This document shows positions 1-13,972 of a stretch of 64,000 nt of DNA, one piece after another. The notes beneath the pieces are model-generated. The model did not search any database. It was not told where the DNA came from and saw only the letters and a program-made list of their open reading frames with translations. The position numbers and the translations under genes are program-made. The stretch spans positions 486,998 to 550,997 of the forward strand of contig VXAA01004204.1 of NCBI GenBank assembly GCA_013399115.1, written 5' to 3'. The stretch is from Anseranas semipalmata. Lineage: Eukaryota > Chordata > Aves > Anseriformes > Anseranatidae. Positions within the stretch are counted from its first letter, which is position 1; every line of letters starts with the position of its first letter.

Positions 1-607
1 CAATTTAGGAAGATAAATGTGAAATATAAACATTTTTCTTTTCTTTCTCTAATTTTATGAGTCTTGAAATTAGAAACATAGCAGCTGCCAAACTGTAGCC
101 CAAGAAGCTTGGTGAAATAAGGTTAATTTTAGAGATCTGGAGAAAGAAGGAAGGAAGGAAGAGAATGGTATATTCTCTAAAGGCAAATTTCAGTGCGGAT
201 GGAGATGTTTGCTATGAAAAATTGGCCAAGAATATTCTTCTTTGAACGGAGGATAATAATGATCAGGATAAAGAGGGACAACATGAGCTGACCATCTACA
301 TTGAACAGAAAGGTATTTTTTTCCATATTCAAAAGTATGTTTTTGTGAGTTGAAATCATTTCTACACAAATTAGTATCAATACAGGAAACGTGTTTGTTT
401 ACAAGCAAGGAAAAAAACAACAACCAATAATGACAAAACTGGGGCATGGTTTCAAAGCAGCCCTTTGCTCTATGAGGAGGCAAGTTGCTGCCAGTCAGCA
501 GAATAATGCTTGTAAGCAGGAAAAAGCTCCTGTTCCCTCTGAGTCCATGCAGAAGGTGAGCATCTCCCTTGTACAGGTTGTCCTGTGCCTTCAGTGCTGA
601 CTTCGGA
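1..607. other. Unique non-coding DNA, left edge
   Basis: AT-rich sequence with no recognisable gene, exon or mobile element. Short open frames occur on both strands but have no domain-like content. The right boundary is set by the start of the LTR remnant. Confidence 0.6.
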
Positions 608-1197
608 GTTGTGATTTAGCCCCAGCAGGCAGCTGAGCACCACACAGCTGCTTGCTCACTATCCCAGGTGGGATGGGGAAGAGAATGGGAAAGGTGAAAG
701 TGCAGGAACTCATAATAAACTGAAATAAACAGTGAACTGAAATAAAGACAGTTCACTAGGTAAAGCAAAAGCCACGCACACAAGCCAAACAAAGCAAGGA
801 ATTCATTCGTTGCTTCCCATCAGCAGGCAGGCATTCACCCACTCCCAGGAAAGCAGGGCTCATCACACGTAACGTGTCTTGGGAAGATAAATGCCATCAC
901 TCCAAACATCCCCCCTTTTCTCCTTCTTTACCCCAGCTTTTATTGCTGAGCATGACACCCTTTGGTCAGTCTGGATCACCTGTCCTGGCTGTGTCCCCTC
1001 CCAGCTCCTGGTGCACCCCCAGCCTCCTGCTGGCAAGGCAGCACGAGAAGCAGAAAAGTTCTTGGCTCTGTGCAAGCACTGCTCTGCAACAACTAAAACA
1101 TTGGTGTGTTATCACCACTATTTTCATCCTAAATCCAAAACACAGCATTATGTGAGCTTCTACGAAGAAAATTAACTCTATCCCAGCCAAAACCATG
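608..1197 (-). mobile_element. Solo LTR of an avian endogenous retrovirus (degenerate)
   Basis: On the minus strand the sequence begins near 1197 with GGTTTTGGCTGGGATAGAG, followed by TTAATTTTCTTC, and ends near 608 with GGGGCTAAATCACAAC. I recognise this start and end as those of a dispersed avian ERV LTR, though I cannot give the exact library name. A TATA-like AATAAAAG lies at about 937-945 on the minus strand. The polyadenylation region near 715-755 carries a short tandem duplication of an AACTGAAATAAA unit. No gag, pol or env sequence adjoins either end, so this looks like a solo LTR left by recombination. The terminal TG/CA dinucleotides are decayed and I could not define a target-site duplication, which fits an old insertion. 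Confidence 0.83.
715..755. repeat. Short tandem duplication inside the LTR
   Basis: AACTGAAATAAA occurs twice in close succession next to the region where the LTR poly-A signal is expected. It looks like a local slippage duplication within the LTR rather than a separate element. Confidence 0.6.
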
Positions 1198-1927
1198 ATA
1201 GGAGTAGGCTGAGGAGGGCTGGAAACTACTGCTTTCATGAACTGTTTTCACAGAGGCAAGTTCTTGATTGCGGGGAGCAAAAGCAACTCCCAATATCAAT
1301 GAGTTCAAAATACCAGGTGAACAGGGGTCTGGGCTTTACAAAAAGGCATTCAGAACTTCTTACTGTTGAGAAAAAAATAGGTGGGAACTGCCAGCTCCTG
1401 CTTTGTCAGGTCAGCTGAGGTGCTGTCTGTCAGTGTTCTTGGAGTGCCCAGACTTTGCCAAACACAGGCTTGTAGCCTTTAGCAAGGGGAAGGGTGGTGA
1501 TACAGTATATTGTCCCACATCAGCTATTTTACCTAAAAAATATCTGGAAGAGTTCTTTATACAGACACTCCACTAGAAAATAAAAGGCACAAACCAAGTA
1601 TCCCCAACTAAACATTTTTGAAATGAAAAAAGGAACAAAACATTTTTCTATTGGTGTTTCTCAGAAAGTAGACTATTCAGTCCTGCATGGTGGAGCTATA
1701 TACTCATGCTAAATTCGTTAAGCTAACAGATACTTTACTGGCAAAAGTAATGGTTGGCCTAGCACCAAACTTATTCTTTCTTTATGAGACCTGAGAAGAG
1801 CTGTCCTTGATATAGCTTAGTGCATGACAATATGTCACCCAGCACACAAGATTCCCACCCACTCTGTCACCTGACCTAGTGCAGGGATACAGATTTAAGA
1901 TTCTTAAATGTAGGTCTGTAGTGCCAT

Positions 1928-1947
1928 TCTCTCTCTCTCTCTCTCTT
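1928..1947. repeat. (TC)n microsatellite
   Basis: About nine TC units in a row, uninterrupted. Simple sequence repeat with no associated gene. Confidence 0.9.
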
Positions 1948-2344
1948 CTGTCAAATCTTGTATTACATCTGCCATCATCATGGGGAAACATCAAAACTGT
2001 CTAAAATACCACTCAGCTTCTGTGGAGTCTCCCATATTAGAATTCCAGTAAGGTGTTCTCTTGGACGGACTGGTGAGGTGCATACCCATGAATCCAGCTG
2101 TGGTGGCTGAAATACTTACCGTTTCTGGCTACCCCCACTGCCCAGCTGGCAGATCAGAAGTTATATGGGATCTCTCAATCCCCTGAGAGCAAAGTGGATT
2201 GGCTAAAATGCCATTGGCAGCTTGGGTTAAGCAGCTAGGCTTTGTGTGAAGCTGCTGAGAGATGTCTGTGTGTTGTACTCCACCGGTATGCAACCTCAAG
2301 TAGTTTCCTTCAAAACTTCCATGCATACTTATATTGTATCCTGT

Positions 2345-2368
2345 TTATATATATTTATATATATATAA
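2345..2368. repeat. (TA)n-rich simple repeat
   Basis: Alternating TA units interrupted once by TT. Short low-complexity tract in AT-rich DNA. Confidence 0.8.
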
Positions 2369-4634
2369 AAAGTGTTTCCTCATTTGATAACATAATTTTC
2401 CTTGCATGGAGAGCACCTATTTATTGTTACCCTGAATTTACTGTAATTATAATAACAAAGAACAGAAAGTCCCCATTAGAGACCAAAACTTATCCTTTGG
2501 GGTTTAATTTGCCCATCTTCTTAATATGGCACCACTTTTTGTAGACAGCAAAGATCCTTTACACTAGCCCAAAAGCTTGAAGAAAATCAAAGATTTGTAA
2601 CTGTAACAGCAATAAGTCATGCCAACTCTACATTCCTCTTTGAGTGAAGTTTAGTGTTTAGAATATGGTTGGCCTAATTTTACTTGGAAAATCTCTTATT
2701 CTACTTATCTACATTTTTATGAAAAGATTTTCAAAATAAATCTCTCCCAGTCCAGTACGTGAATCTTTCTTTTCTCTTCCCTTTGCCTTATGGAAGGGTA
2801 CCATGTAACTCGACAAGCTCAGTTCTGCTAAACTCTTTGGAACTTATTGTCCCAGTGAAAATAAGGCAATTGGGATAAAATCAGGTAATAAAATATGCTA
2901 AAGTCTAGTGTTAACTATAGGTTATGTGATTTCAGTCAAGAACTTTTTTTTTTTTTCCATTATTAAGTTTTGTTTTGCATCTGTACATATTTTTATAGGC
3001 ACACACACTGGAAAATAAAATGTAACTTGTAAACATTCATGGGTTAAAACATTCGTGGCTTATCAACTTTTACTTGAAGAAATAAAACTTCTAAATCAAA
3101 TGTAACCTTTCTTATGTGAAAGCTGCTTGTTACAGTTAATGATCTGAATTCTAAATTCTTTGTGGGCCTTAGTTAAAGCTCCTACTGATCTCAATGAAGC
3201 TGAATTACTGGCTCATCAGTATTAGTAATAGCAGTCCTAACCACTGTTTAAGAAACCAATACAAACTCCCTGACAAATTCACCATGTAAGCACATAAAGC
3301 TGATGGTTTGATGGATTGGGAAGTACCAGCCTTTTCTGTAAATGATCCTTGGTGCCACAGCCACTATTATTTGAGAAGAGACCTTTTAAGAAGCTGGGTA
3401 AACTTGATGCATCCAAAATCATTAAACACCTGATCCATTAATGACATGGAATTTGTCCTGTGTACAATTGTAGCAGCTTCCATCTGACAGTTCATCTGAG
3501 AGAATTGGTCCTAATAAGGAGGGCAGAGGTTCTCAGCTAATGAGCAAGTCAAGGTTCTGATCTATTAGGTTAGATATAAACTAACCGTCTTTGAGACTTA
3601 AAATGAGACTGGGGCTTTGGCCTTGTTTTCAAACATTTATTAATCATCAGTGGCTTAATCCTGCAGGACTATTCACCTGAAATCAGCAGAACTATTCACA
3701 TGAGTAAAAACTGCACTATTGGGCCACAGAGGTACAGCACCTTCCCTGTGACATCATTAAGTCTTCCTCAACCTTTCAGTCCCTCTTCCTCAATGTGCTG
3801 GCTCATCGTCCAGGGAGGATGAATTCAGTCTTGATTCTTTTTCACTGCTCAGCCCCCTCTTTAAGTCTGTGAGAAATGTAATAACTGGAAGAGTGATTCC
3901 TTATAAACAGAATTCTTGACTAGTAGAAAAGCAAGTGGATTTTTTCTTTTTTTCACACAAAAAAGTTCTATTCTTAGTAAAGCCATAGCTCAACATTCTT
4001 AGCTGAATCTTTCTTTCCCCAAAGAAGTCAATATTATTCAGCTTATAATTTCTATTTCTGGAAAATGTTAGTAAAAATTTCTATGAAGATTACTTTTTTC
4101 ATATATTGGAGTTTTCAGTCACCACGTAAATAAAAGTAATAGTTAATTATCTGTGAAATAGCAGCTAGGAGAGTCTGGGCACTGAGCTGCAATGATATCA
4201 TCCTGGAACTGCTTTGGTCACTGCTGGCTTGTTCTCTGTGTCATGACTCGTATTATAATGTAGATTGGCCCTGAGAAAACTATGCTAAAATCCCACAGGG
4301 ACTTGTCTCCACTTGACTTCTCTGAAACACAGTCCCCCAAACAATAACTGTTAATATGCTTGCACTTAGTACCAGACTTTTGTGTTAATAGTATTTCCAA
4401 TGAGACTTGGTGATTTATTCTTGTCACCAGGTACTCTGCTCAAGGTGGTTGAGGCACAATATAGTTGGGATGACATAATACTTTAAAATCTTTAGTATTC
4501 TAGAGGGAAGAGTGGAAAGAGGAAAATGAGCTGAAGCTGCTCACTTGAGTGATAGTCCCTGACAGAGCGGTGGTAGGTCCACCATAATGAAAGACTGTTG
4601 AACTGAAGATACAGGCAGTGTGATTAGAAAGGTG

Positions 4635-4654
4635 TCTTTTAGATGTCTAAAAGA
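4635..4654. repeat. Perfect 9-bp inverted repeat
   Basis: TCTTTTAGA and its exact reverse complement TCTAAAAGA are separated by only two bases. GTCTTTTA also recurs just downstream, so the hairpin may come from local duplication. No function is evident. Confidence 0.75.
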
Positions 4655-7600
4655 TGTCTTTTATGAATCAGGTGTGAGAGGGCTAGTGTGACATACAGTG
4701 TTTGGTATGTCATGTGTAAATGCTTGCCCTTATTGATCAGTGCCTGAACCTCCACTGATTTCACGATTACAATGAGTTCTTCAGCTAACGGAGTACATAA
4801 TATTACAGTTTTGCTGCAGGTTGCAGATGTTACCCATAAGAAATTGCAGCAATATGATCTATGATTCTTTTAAAAATTGGATATAAACAAATATAGCATT
4901 TATTTTTCTCATTAATTCTCAGGCATTTGCATATAGTAGTCCGCTTAGTATATACAGCCCTGTGCAAAAACCGTTAAACTGAATTGCCTCCCATTGCCAG
5001 CAGTGCTCTTCAAGGTACACAGTTTTAAGTGTCTATCCTTTGCCCTTAATCTAAGACCTAGTCAGTCAATAGCTATAAAGGTTTGGCTGGCAGAATGGTA
5101 CAGGTATAGTTTGCTAATATCAGTAAAATTTCCATCTCCAGAGAGCATTTTGTCTGTATGGTTCATGCTGATGAAATAAGGTATACCACAGACATTATGC
5201 CATGTTTTGCTAGTATAACCATCTAGATTATTTGCTAGATAAAAATGTTGTTGCAGAATTAATCTTTAAATGACATTAAAAGTTTTGAATGTTGGCCTAG
5301 ATTAAGAAAATTGTTTGCTGCTGGTCTGACTTAACATTTGTTATCAATAAATACCGTGTTAAGTTAGCATGTAAGTAGTGCCACCAACTCCTGTATTCCT
5401 TCTATGACACAAGCAGAAGACTAGCCCACCCTACAAATATGTACTAAGGCCAAATAAAGATAGCTAATATAGTGGCAAAAGACTGGTTTTATTCTCTATT
5501 GCACAGCTTGAATTCTTCCCTGTTCGATGTGTGACAAAAGAAATACTATTTTGTGGCTTCTAAGTCTAAGCAGCACAAATTCTGTTTTCACTTAGTCTAT
5601 TAAGCAAGTCTGGTCTCACAGTGTAAGACAGCATTACTCCAGATTGTGCTAATATATCTTTGTTGTTGCTCTATACAAAGTGCCATGTATTTTTCATCTT
5701 TTCATCTTTAGGAAAGTGTGAGAAACGATTTGAGATCCTGGACCATATAGAGCCTGCTTTCAGAACCTGCTGACTGGTGCCTCTCTGACATCAACGGCAG
5801 CTTTGCTAAGGCAAAGTAAATGTCATAAAATGTTTTGTTCTATAGCAGACACTGGCAAATAATTGGCATCTGTTTTCTGTTGTCTAGCTGCCATTCTGTT
5901 TTCTGAAGCAGAAGCTTCCATTCTCATCTAATTCCTTGTTGAATTCAGTCTCACAAGGGATTGAAAAATTTAAGGAAAAAATGTGAAGCGTTCTGTTAAA
6001 GGAAACATAAAAAGTTTCATAGTGATTTCCATCCAGTTAGTTGTTCAGACTGCTTGGGTTTTCTTAAAATAATCCAAACAAATTCTCAAGAAATGTTTAT
6101 CTTGACAACTGAAAAATTCTTCAGCTAAATAATACAACTATTTCTGCTTTTGTCTGGATATTCTTGATAAATTCCATTGGAATACAGTTTTTCCTCATCA
6201 GCTTTACTATTTTACCAAAATGTAACATAAGATCTGTGTGTACAGTAGGTAGATTTTTCAATTGTAGCCAACTATTGGCTTACAAGATATAGAATGCTTA
6301 TCAAAATATGTCTGTATTCAGCTCCTTACTGCTAATGTTTTAAAGCAGATAAAATAGCACTCTGACTTCAGAAATTCTTTTGGCTAAGCATAAGACATTA
6401 ATACTCATTAACATGCTTTCAAATTTATTGCCAGAGTGGTAATAAAATCAACACCTTCTAATTTTTACGTTGAAACTAAGCCAAAGTGCATTTGGTCTTG
6501 TCATTACATAGCAGTGTACATGATACTTAAGATATCAGCATAAACACTGAATAAAAACATAATTTCTTTATTAAGTGAAGACATGTTGCAATTTTATCAT
6601 AAACAGATATTGTTCGACTGCATAAGCAAAATTCACTGTAAAGGACCAAGAGGCAGGCAATAGGATAAGAGATGAGATCAGCTTTTGTTTTCACACCAAA
6701 ATGTTTCATAGTTCATTACAGTTAGATACCAAATAACACCCAGAAAGCTAATTCCAGTTTTTATACTTACTGCTTGCCATTTAGATAAAGTCTCAAATAG
6801 TCGCTTAAGTTTATGGGCAATATTTGCTTAGAGTAATGCATAATCAGATACATTATTTCAGATCAGACAAAGATACATACATTAACATTGGAATCTGTTC
6901 ACAGTACACTTAGTTTCAGTAAAATTCAAATTATACAGCCTTATAAAACATGTTGCAAATCATCACTGTTGTGAAATGGAGATACAGTTTTAGATAATGC
7001 AAACCTCTTGCTATTTATGAGCAGTATCACTAAACAATTTGAAGATATAAATACATAAATGTAGATAGATATTTGCTTCAAAAGCCCTGAATCTGCAAGA
7101 TTATTTGTCTTGGATGAGCTACATTTTCTTGTGGGATTATTGTCTTTTCATGTCTTTACATTTCAGACATTTCTGCCTCAATCCTATTCAGTGGCCCATG
7201 TGAATTATTGTTTTTTTTCTGCCTAGTCCCTAGCAGATATAGAACCCAAATCACCACAGAACTTTATCAGATAGTTTACTGCAATATCACAATTGTGACC
7301 TAGGACTGATAGGCCAATGACACATAGGAGAAAAACACAGTTACCCTCTGAGTCAGCGAGGCTTGGTGCTAGCAGGATAATGTGGAGAAGTTTTGTTTTG
7401 TAGAGTCCTTGTACCTGTACTAGTTATGTGACAAAAATTGCAATAATTTCATTTCAAGAACTGCAAATCTGTATCAATGAAATAATGAGGTGTCACTGAA
7501 GTAATTATTTCTCGCAAAGCTTACTGTTTTATTTTTGGTCAAGAACAGTTGGCTGAGACTTCATTTTAGCTTTAGCATTAGTTACCCAGCATCCTGAGAG

Positions 7601-10600
7601 TTATCCCTCTCCAGCAATCTCAGTTACTGTTCCTAGTTTTCTGTATGCTACTCACCTCTCTTATTCTATTTTGCTTCTTCCTCCCTTAAAACTTCCATTA
7701 CAAAATTGTTATGATGTGTCAAGTAACTTTTTGGTAAAATATTCACTATAATGCTTTTAGCTCCTTTAATATCAGAACTGCAGTTTCAAACTAAGTTAAT
7801 ATTTTCAGAAATTTTCCTACATTTTATTATTCTAGTTCAATACTGAGAAGAACAAAGACAAAAAAAAAAAAAACTGTTATGAAGAAAGTACAAGTGCTTC
7901 TTCCATTTAAAAGAATATTTTTATAACTTATTACGCTTTGTTGCTTCTGTTCGACACCTAAAGAAGCATTGGTCCTCAAAGCTTTTATTTTTTTTTTCAA
8001 CTTTTTCAGTTGATGTAATACAAACAAGGTCGAACAACCTTTGCTTTTAGATCCTAATGGCTGCAGCAGCACTATCACTGTGTTAGTAGTGTTCTCCTTT
8101 CTACTGCGATTTATAGCAAATAGTTCTTGAACTCTTATGAAAGCATAAACATATTGTTACTATTCTCTCTATCACAGAAATAGCTACAACCAGGCATCAT
8201 AAAAAAGTTTTCCATGTAGCAAAATCTTATTCTGTGTGAACACTCTGGCCAATTGAAGTTTGCATGTTTTTCTATGAAATGCAAATCATATAAGGAAACT
8301 TTTTCTATCCTGTGATTCAATAACTGTTAAGGTGCAGTATACACATAGAGACATGTACTTGTATAGTATAGTATAATTCAGTGAAAAGGCAGAAGGTGGA
8401 GTACTTAGGATTTCTTCAGTTTATTGTAACAAAACTGGGTCTAATTATAAATTTTGAGGTGTTGTTACCTGAATTACACTTTGTAAACAGTTTAGCAAAG
8501 TTATTTTCATAATACAGAATGTAGAACTTCTTGATTCTTTTCTGTTGGAATGTTATTCATATATATATATTGCAGTTTTTCTAGAATTCATTTTTTCCCA
8601 CTGAAAATGTTACAGCCCTACCTTATCAAAGAAATGAATTATTTTAATTCTCCTAAAATTTCCTTTCTTTCTTTCTTTATTTATTTATTTTGAATGAGTT
8701 CAATAAAACTGTTATATGTAGTGGTACATTATATTAGAAGATACAGTTTATTTACTGCTTTCAGGATAGACTCCATGGCATCTAAATCTTCTAGCTTTCT
8801 AAGTAAGTAATTCTACTTCTAAATTAGTCTTCTAGCCTTACTTCTTCCTGAGTTGTAGGTTTGTTCATGGGAATCATATGAATAAAGCAGTTATAACTGG
8901 GCAAGGTTTCTAGTGCATTAGAAATAAGAAGTTCATTAGGATCAAGAACCAGGATTTCCACAATAGGTGTTCTGCTATAGGAAAAGTACATTTAATGTAC
9001 AAATAATTGAAACTAAAACATTTTCAGTGATTTTGACCCATCTAAAAATAAAACACAGAAAATTCTTATTTTTTTTTTTTTCTGGTTTAAATAGCAGAAT
9101 GAGCTGTTTCTCTGTGAAAAAAAAAAATACAGATTTTGATATTTGAGCTTCTAATTATGATTTTCAACCAAGACAGATATTGAAATGATGATATTCTCAG
9201 TGTGCACTTTGAAACCGACCCTTTTATTAAAATCAGTGGGTTGGAGCTTAATAATAGAACAATTCTGGAAAAATACCATTTGGAAAACATGGAAATGTTT
9301 TGTGGCAGAATTGATTTAATCAAAACTTTCAGTGAAAACATGTTTTTCTGCCAACTATCTTACTTCACTTCTAGAATGGCCAGCTTCAAGCTTCTTGTAT
9401 GTTCAGGAATTTTTAAAATCTTTTCCAAAACTGGTATTTTTCCAGTTTCTTTTTCATGGAACTAAAAACATATTCTTCAACTTTCACCCCCCCCAAATTA
9501 GAGTGAATTGCTTATCCACTGCATTTTTTTGTTGTTTTGATTTATTGCTATTATATTATTTGACTTATTATTTCCTGCTACCATCTGAAATGAATGAATG
9601 AAGATGTAACTTCATTTCTGTCCCCAAGTAAATTGCTTCCTTTTCTGAAGTCTGCCTTTTTCTTGTAGATCAGAGTTCCAATATAGCCATGCTGTTGAAA
9701 GGAAAACACTGAATACACAGCTCATTTATCAAGGCAAAAGTGTTTAACTATGACCTTAAGCACATGCTGCTGCTTGTTAGTTTAACTGAAGCTACACAAA
9801 CATGATAAAAGGTAACTGACCTTTATTCTGTGCTCTAGATGTCTGTTTGATGATGATCTCACTTTGTCCAGAGGTTTAACAAGTGTTTACTTTTTAACTA
9901 ACTCTCTGATTACATGATTCTCTTTTCCCGACTCTCTTCCTTCATCATGTGATACAGCTTTTTCTTAAGTCTCTGACATTTCAAGTGAGGGTCACTGTAT
10001 TTATGCAGTGCCAAGAACTAGGAACAGTCTTATGTGCTGAGTGTGCTCTTCCCCATTGTTCTGCAAATTAGTCAACATGAAACCAGATAGTGATAATGTG
10101 TTGTTATGATTAAGGTTAATAAGCTACTGATTATCTCCATAGACTACAGTTCCAGACACATTATTTAAATGGATTGCTTTGCTGAAGTAGTTGATAAAGG
10201 ATCCAAATTTCCCCTTGTTGTGTTAAAAGATGTTATAAAACTGTAGAGGGATAGGAGAACATTACACAACAGGAACAGTTTACTCTGTCCAGTATATTAC
10301 ACATTTATTTTATGGTCAGTACACTATAGCTCCAGGAAACATTGCTGGGTAACAAAAAGATGCTCCTCTATGTCTCAGAGTTTAAACCACTCCAAAAAAA
10401 AAATTATCTTAAGTAATCTATGGTTACCTTTCTGCTGCATGGAAGAAGTTTAACAAACTATGTCATTCATTTAACCTCACTTTCTAAACTTGGTCAACTT
10501 GCAACACCACTAGTTGCATGTAACCTGTTTTTTTTCCCAGGGAAAAAAAGGTATTTTCCATCACTGAATTTTTAAGCTAATTTAATCTCCATTAATTAAT

Positions 10601-10665
10601 TTAAAATGAAAGAATAGAAGAATTTGATTAATATAAGAAAAAAAATACAGAACTTTATTTAAAGG

Positions 10666-10690
10666 AAAACAAACAAACAAACAAACAACA
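10666..10690. repeat. (AAAC)n microsatellite
   Basis: Five or six AAAC units after an A-rich stretch. I see no SINE or retrocopy upstream of it that would make it a retroposon tail. Confidence 0.85.
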
Positions 10691-13600
10691 CCATAACTCT
10701 AACTGAGTCCTTGGCAAAACTACCAGCTTGGAAAAACACTTCCTAACCCCTAGAATTAGTGAAAGTTTTTAAGGAACAGGTTATAGGGATAAAAAAAAAA
10801 GCAAAGAAACAAAACCCTACATATGTTTATACTATAAACATTACCATATACCATGAACATAAATCTCAGATCGAAGTTTATGGGTAGCATTTTAAATGTT
10901 GATATTTTGTTGGCCCTGTAAGAGTTTTACAACTTATTTCAGATTATTTATCAATTTTGAAAATACCAACAAGAATAACTTTTACTTCTCTAGCTCTGCA
11001 AGAAGATAATTTCCTTTGAAAATCACAGTCAAATCTAGATTTCTTCTAATGGCCATTCCTCATGCTATGTTTTTCACTAGTCCCAGGGGAAAAAAAAAAA
11101 AAAAAGCCCTAAACTTGGAAAAGCTTTCTCTGACTTTTTAGCCAAGTCTTCTGAGTTCCACCAACTGGGTCATTACTGACAAGCTTGTATTTTTACACTT
11201 TATCACACTGGTTGGCACTCACATACCCCAAAGAAAAGGATCTGAACATTGAGTTAAGAAAGGGCACTTGTTCTGCCAACAGAGCAAGGTGCATTGTGCA
11301 AAAGTGCTTTGACAATTAATTATTAAGAATCCAGAGATGACAACTCATATACATGTATATAAATCGATAACCTTTGGGCACTTAATCCCCAGGGATCACA
11401 GCAGACAGAGACGGAAAGTATCAAGGTCAGTGATAATGAAGTCAAAGTGACGATGAAGACCAGATGCAACCTGCTCTAGCGCTAAGAAAGAAAAGCTTGC
11501 TGGGGCCATTGTTCAACTATGTAGTGTACCATGGGACACCATATGAAAAAAAGTAAGCTAAATTTCCAACTTCCTCTTTTGCATTTCTTTTGACAAGTCC
11601 TTGCTTCTGGTCACCTTTTTGTTACAAAGCACACACCTAAATTACTAAATTCTCAAGATCAGATAATTTGTTTTCAAACCTCTCTTGCTTACCCTGTTCT
11701 TCAGTAACAAGTTCCATATGGCATAAATATGCATTCAAAAAAAAAAAAATATGCAAGCCTGATACTTGACTGACAAACTATGAAATTTTTTTAAACATAC
11801 AGGAAAATGCAAGCTGTATGCTTGTATCACAAGGTGTTTCTGTGAGAGAGAAGTAGTAAGATAATTTGTTCTCTCCTTGTGCAGTATTACAGATGTGGTG
11901 AAAATTTTCCTTTTCTTTAGTGAAATTGAAATATAATATCTCACTGTGAGTATCTGAACACAAAGTTCAAATTCAAGAGCTGGTGCTACAAATATTCAAT
12001 TTTTCATGTGTAAGATGGGCGCTTGAATTAATGACTTCATATCAACACAGTATGTGTCTCAGCATGTCTCTCCTACTTACAAAATTTATTAAATCTATGT
12101 ATACCTACCTATATAAGATCATTAGTCTGGCAACCCACCATGATCAATGAAATGATCACTATTACAGTTAGGATCAAGAAATACTCTTTCTAAAATACCA
12201 ATTCAAAATTGACGAGAAAATTAGGGTTACAAAATTCATCTGCTGGCAAGAATTGTGGAAATTTTATACTGGGTGTACACAAGATTCATTTTTACTTGCT
12301 GTACTTTAAAAAAATGTTTATTACAATTTCACTAGCTAGATTAGGAGTCAAATCATGTCTTAAAATGTATCATACATATATAAGCAAACAATCTATCATC
12401 TTTTTTGTTAAGGTAATTCTCTGTCATTTTCTCTGAAAAAAGAATTTCGTAGAAAAAATGTGAAGATTTGTTTAAAATCTCATATGAAAAGGAGAGAGAG
12501 GTTCTGGCTCTCCTGTCATTTAGAAAATACAAAGAAACCATATTGTTTAAAAAAAGCCAAGATGTGAGGTAAAAGAGAACACCCTGTGTGCGTGTCCCGT
12601 GCTGTTATAGGAATGGGATATTCTATCATTTCAGCGAAGTCATGAGTGTTTTGTATATATGCAATAATACATCGTGAGCTATTAAATATAAAGACATGAA
12701 CTCTAAATCAGAAACTGTAAATTGATGTGGTCTGGGAGAATAATTTGGAGAAATATTATGTGCTTGTAATGTTTTTACACTTTTTCTAATAGATCCCCAT
12801 TATTAGCCTTTGTCAAAGTTGGGATATTGGACTCCATGGTTGCCTCTGAGTTCTTGTTGACAGCCTGTTCTTAGGACCAATCTTGTCACAGGCCTTAGTA
12901 CAGATGGGAGCTAGAGACACTGAGGCACCACTTGTGTTTGCATTGGCAGATTTTGAGTGTATTTGTGGTGGAAATAGTAGTGGAAAGAAAATGCAAAAAG
13001 ATGAGCCTACTGCTTGGGCACACTGGGGATATAAACTTCTCCTAAAGTATTTCAGAGTTGCTCCCTAGAACAAAAGGGGAGCAGGGAAAGGATGTCTCCT
13101 GGGAGTAATAATTCATGTTCCAGTCTGCTTATTGAATGGGGCAGCTCTTTGAAAGATTCATAGATTTTAGGGTCATTTATGATTGTCTTGCCTGGCTTGT
13201 GTGACACAAGCCATAGAATTTCATCCCTTCAGTGTTGCCTTCCAGCCCATTAGGATTATATATTACTCGAAGTACATATGTACTTAATGATTCTCCAGTA
13301 CTAAAAGAAATAAAAAATTAATGGCCATAAACACAGCAGCTTGTCTAGTGCTACTGAAGAGCAGAGAGTGCAGTGCTGCTTGTCAAGTTTTAAGTCATGT
13401 GAGAGGAAAAATAAATACCTAAAAACACTTTGAATGCTCCTGGTAAGCTTTCTTTGTGTAAATTGAAGGTGGTGAAGAGAAACAGAGCAGTCTGTCCTAT
13501 TATCTCTCTATTTGGTGGAACAGTATCCATTCCTCTATCTGTGCTGGCGGTACCCTTTGCTGAGTTACTGCCACAGATGTAAGCAAAGGGGCACAGAGAA

Positions 13601-13936
13601 GAAGCAGAAGTGGCAGTATTATCATTGTAGAAGATGAATGTAGTGGCACTTCTAATTTATTTAGTATTCAGGATTTCAACTTTAATTAGGATTCTTTTGT
13701 CACATCATTCATCAAATGCACTTGAAAGAAATGGAAATTAACACCAAAGTTTCTGTTGCCTCAGGCATGCTTTTAGTACTTTTACTCATTTTGGTTTATT
13801 GTTGTTCAGTTCAGTGAAATAGTTTACTTGTGATAGTTCACGTGGCTGTAACTGAATTCAAAGGGGGTAGAATGAATATATGCTCTTTAAAAATGCAGTT
13901 TTGTAAAGCTCTGTAGCTTCTAAAATGTCTTTTATC

Positions 13937-13972
13937 AAAAAAAAAAAAAACAAAAACAAACAAAAAAAAAAC
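13937..13972. repeat. A-rich low-complexity tract
   Basis: Runs of A interrupted by single C bases. Neither side contains a recognisable retrocopy. Confidence 0.85.

Noticed and set aside
5711..5765. Possible exon after a TTTCATCTTTAG acceptor-like site
   Set aside because: The following frame closes within about 20 codons, has no family match, and no donor site or neighbouring exon supports it.
10666..10690. AAAC-unit repeat as a retroposon tail
   Set aside because: No SINE, LINE or mRNA-like sequence is recognisable upstream on either strand.
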